6,243 bases of DNA, taken from the NCBI RefSeq assembly GCF_020829685.1, contig NZ_JAIVFR010000413.1, positions 1 to 6,243 on the forward strand, written 5' to 3'. This document shows positions 5,283-6,243 of this stretch, piece after piece. The stretch's first letter is position 1; each line of letters starts with the position of its first letter. The position numbers and the translations under genes are program-made. This DNA is from Nostoc sp. CHAB 5715 (GTDB lineage Bacteria > Cyanobacteriota > Cyanobacteriia > Cyanobacteriales > Nostocaceae). The notes beneath the pieces were generated by a model, which worked only from the letters and a program-made list of their open reading frames with translations, did no database searches and was not told the origin of the DNA.

Positions 5283-6243
5283 GTGACTGTTAGAGTCCGT
5301 TTTGCGCCGAGTCCAACCGGAAATTTACATATTGGTTCAGCTAGAACTGCTGTATTTAACTGGCTATTTGCCCGTCACCACGGCGGGAAATTTATACTGC
5401 GAATAGAAGACACAGATTTAGAGCGATCGCGTCCCGAATACACCGACAATATTCTTGAAGGATTGCGTTGGCTAGGATTGAACTGGGATGAAGGGCCATT
5501 TTTCCAATCTCAACGCCTGGATTCTTATAAGGAAGCAGTGCAAAAACTGCTAGATCAAGGATTAGCCTATCGCTGCTACACTACTTCCGAAGAACTAGAA
5601 ACTCTAAGAGAAGCTCAGAAAGCTAGAGGTGAAGCTCCTCGTTATGACAACCGTCACCGCAACCTCACCCCAGAACAACGCGCCGCATTTGAAGCAGAAG
5701 GTCGCTCCTCTGTGATTCGCTTCAAAATCGACGATGAGCGGGAAATTGTCTGGAACGACCTAGTAAGGGGAAAGATGTCTTGGCGAGGTAGCGATTTAGG
5801 TGGTGATATGGTCATCGCCCGCGCCTCAGAAGAAGGAAGCGGTCAACCTTTATACAACTTTGTCGTTGTAGTGGATGACATCGATATGCAAATCACCCAT
5901 GTCATTCGCGGAGAAGACCACATCGCCAACACCGCCAAGCAAATTCTTCTGTATGAAGCAATGGAGGCAAAAGTTCCAGAGTTTTCCCACACGCCGCTGA
6001 TTTTAAACAGGCAAGGGCAGAAGCTTTCTAAGCGGGATGGTGTTACTTCCATTTCTGACTTTCAGCAAATGGGCTTTACTGCTGAAGGCTTGGTAAATTA
6101 CATGACATTGCTGGGTTGGTCGCCACCAGACTCAACGCCAGAAATATTTACCTTAGAAGAAGCAGCGAAAGAATTTGGTTTTGAGCGTGTAAATAAAGCA
6201 GGTGCAAAGTTTGACTGGGACAAGCTGGATTGGTTGAACAGTC
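5283..6243 (+). CDS. gltX: glutamyl-tRNA synthetase, N-terminal 320 residues (partial, runs off the right edge)
   Basis: Class I aminoacyl-tRNA synthetase that joins glutamate to tRNA-Glu in the cytosol. The visible part contains the whole catalytic domain: the HIGH-type motif HIGS (16-19) in [19 protein letters not shown] (41-45), and the KMSKS-type motif KLSKR (247-251). Normal length is about 480 residues, so the anticodon-binding C-terminal third lies outside the window. Start is GTG 5283, giving the usual (M)[13 protein letters not shown]-terminus; AGAGAG at 5269-5274 is a weak Shine-Dalgarno. Cyanobacteria lack GlnRS, so by family knowledge the enzyme should also charge tRNA-Gln with Glu for later amidation by GatCAB, and Glu-tRNA also feeds tetrapyrrole synthesis. 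Cys98 stands without the second cysteine of the Cys-x-Cys zinc site of some bacterial GluRS, and Tyr121/His125 occupy the later positions, so zinc binding is unlikely. It follows tRNA-Asp by 138 bases. Confidence 0.97.
   Translation, partial: MTVRVRFAPSPTGNLHIGSARTAVFNWLFARHHGGKFILRIEDTDLERSRPEYTDNILEGLRWLGLNWDEGPFFQSQRLDSYKEAVQKLLDQGLAYRCYTTSEELETLREAQKARGEAPRYDNRHRNLTPEQRAAFEAEGRSSVIRFKIDDEREIVWNDLVRGKMSWRGSDLGGDMVIARASEEGSGQPLYNFVVVVDDIDMQITHVIRGEDHIANTAKQILLYEAMEAKVPEFSHTPLILNRQGQKLSKRDGVTSISDFQQMGFTAEGLVNYMTLLGWSPPDSTPEIFTLEEAAKEFGFERVNKAGAKFDWDKLDWLNS
5423..5430. repeat. HIP1 octamer GCGATCGC (in gltX)
   Basis: Exact octamer in the codons for E47-R48-S49-R50 of GltX, just after the IEDTD motif. 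Confidence 0.9.

Noticed and set aside
5843..6052. A 69-codon open frame on the minus strand inside gltX
   Set aside because: It is antisense to the highly conserved catalytic domain of GluRS, with no independent support.

Overview
The window looks like a chromosomal segment of a cyanobacterium, most likely a filamentous Nostocales-type organism. The DNA is AT-rich. It carries four copies of the cyanobacterial HIP1 octamer GCGATCGC. The glutamyl-tRNA synthetase at the right end reads like the cyanobacterial family, and the two Hanks-type kinases have a style I associate with cyanobacteria. The genus is an inference, not a measurement.

Layout, left to right, with all genes on the + strand: the last 33 codons of an unrecognised gene (1-102); a short spacer with a terminator-like hairpin whose T-tract doubles as a possible -35 box for the next gene; a membrane-anchored or exported phytase-like/esterase-like protein (232-1416); a 280-base AT-rich spacer with one imperfect inverted repeat; two tandem, paralogous serine/threonine protein kinases (1697-3334 and about 3436-4962) that share both the catalytic domain and an uncharacterised C-terminal domain of about 170 residues; a tRNA-Asp(GTC) gene with a near-consensus promoter (5071-5144); and the first 320 codons of gltX, running off the right edge (from 5283).

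The kinases lie 101 bases apart (92 from the earlier possible GTG) on the same strand and are probably one transcription unit. They arose by duplication: the catalytic core, an 8-residue insertion before the HRD loop, the C-terminal domain and short stretches of DNA are all shared. The phytase-like protein upstream is plausibly a separate unit, so any link between phosphate-ester hydrolysis outside the membrane and the kinases is only positional. The tRNA-Asp/gltX part is ordinary housekeeping sequence. I see no mobile element, CRISPR array or phage signature. The most interesting element is the unnamed C-terminal domain shared by the kinases; the rest is fairly ordinary.
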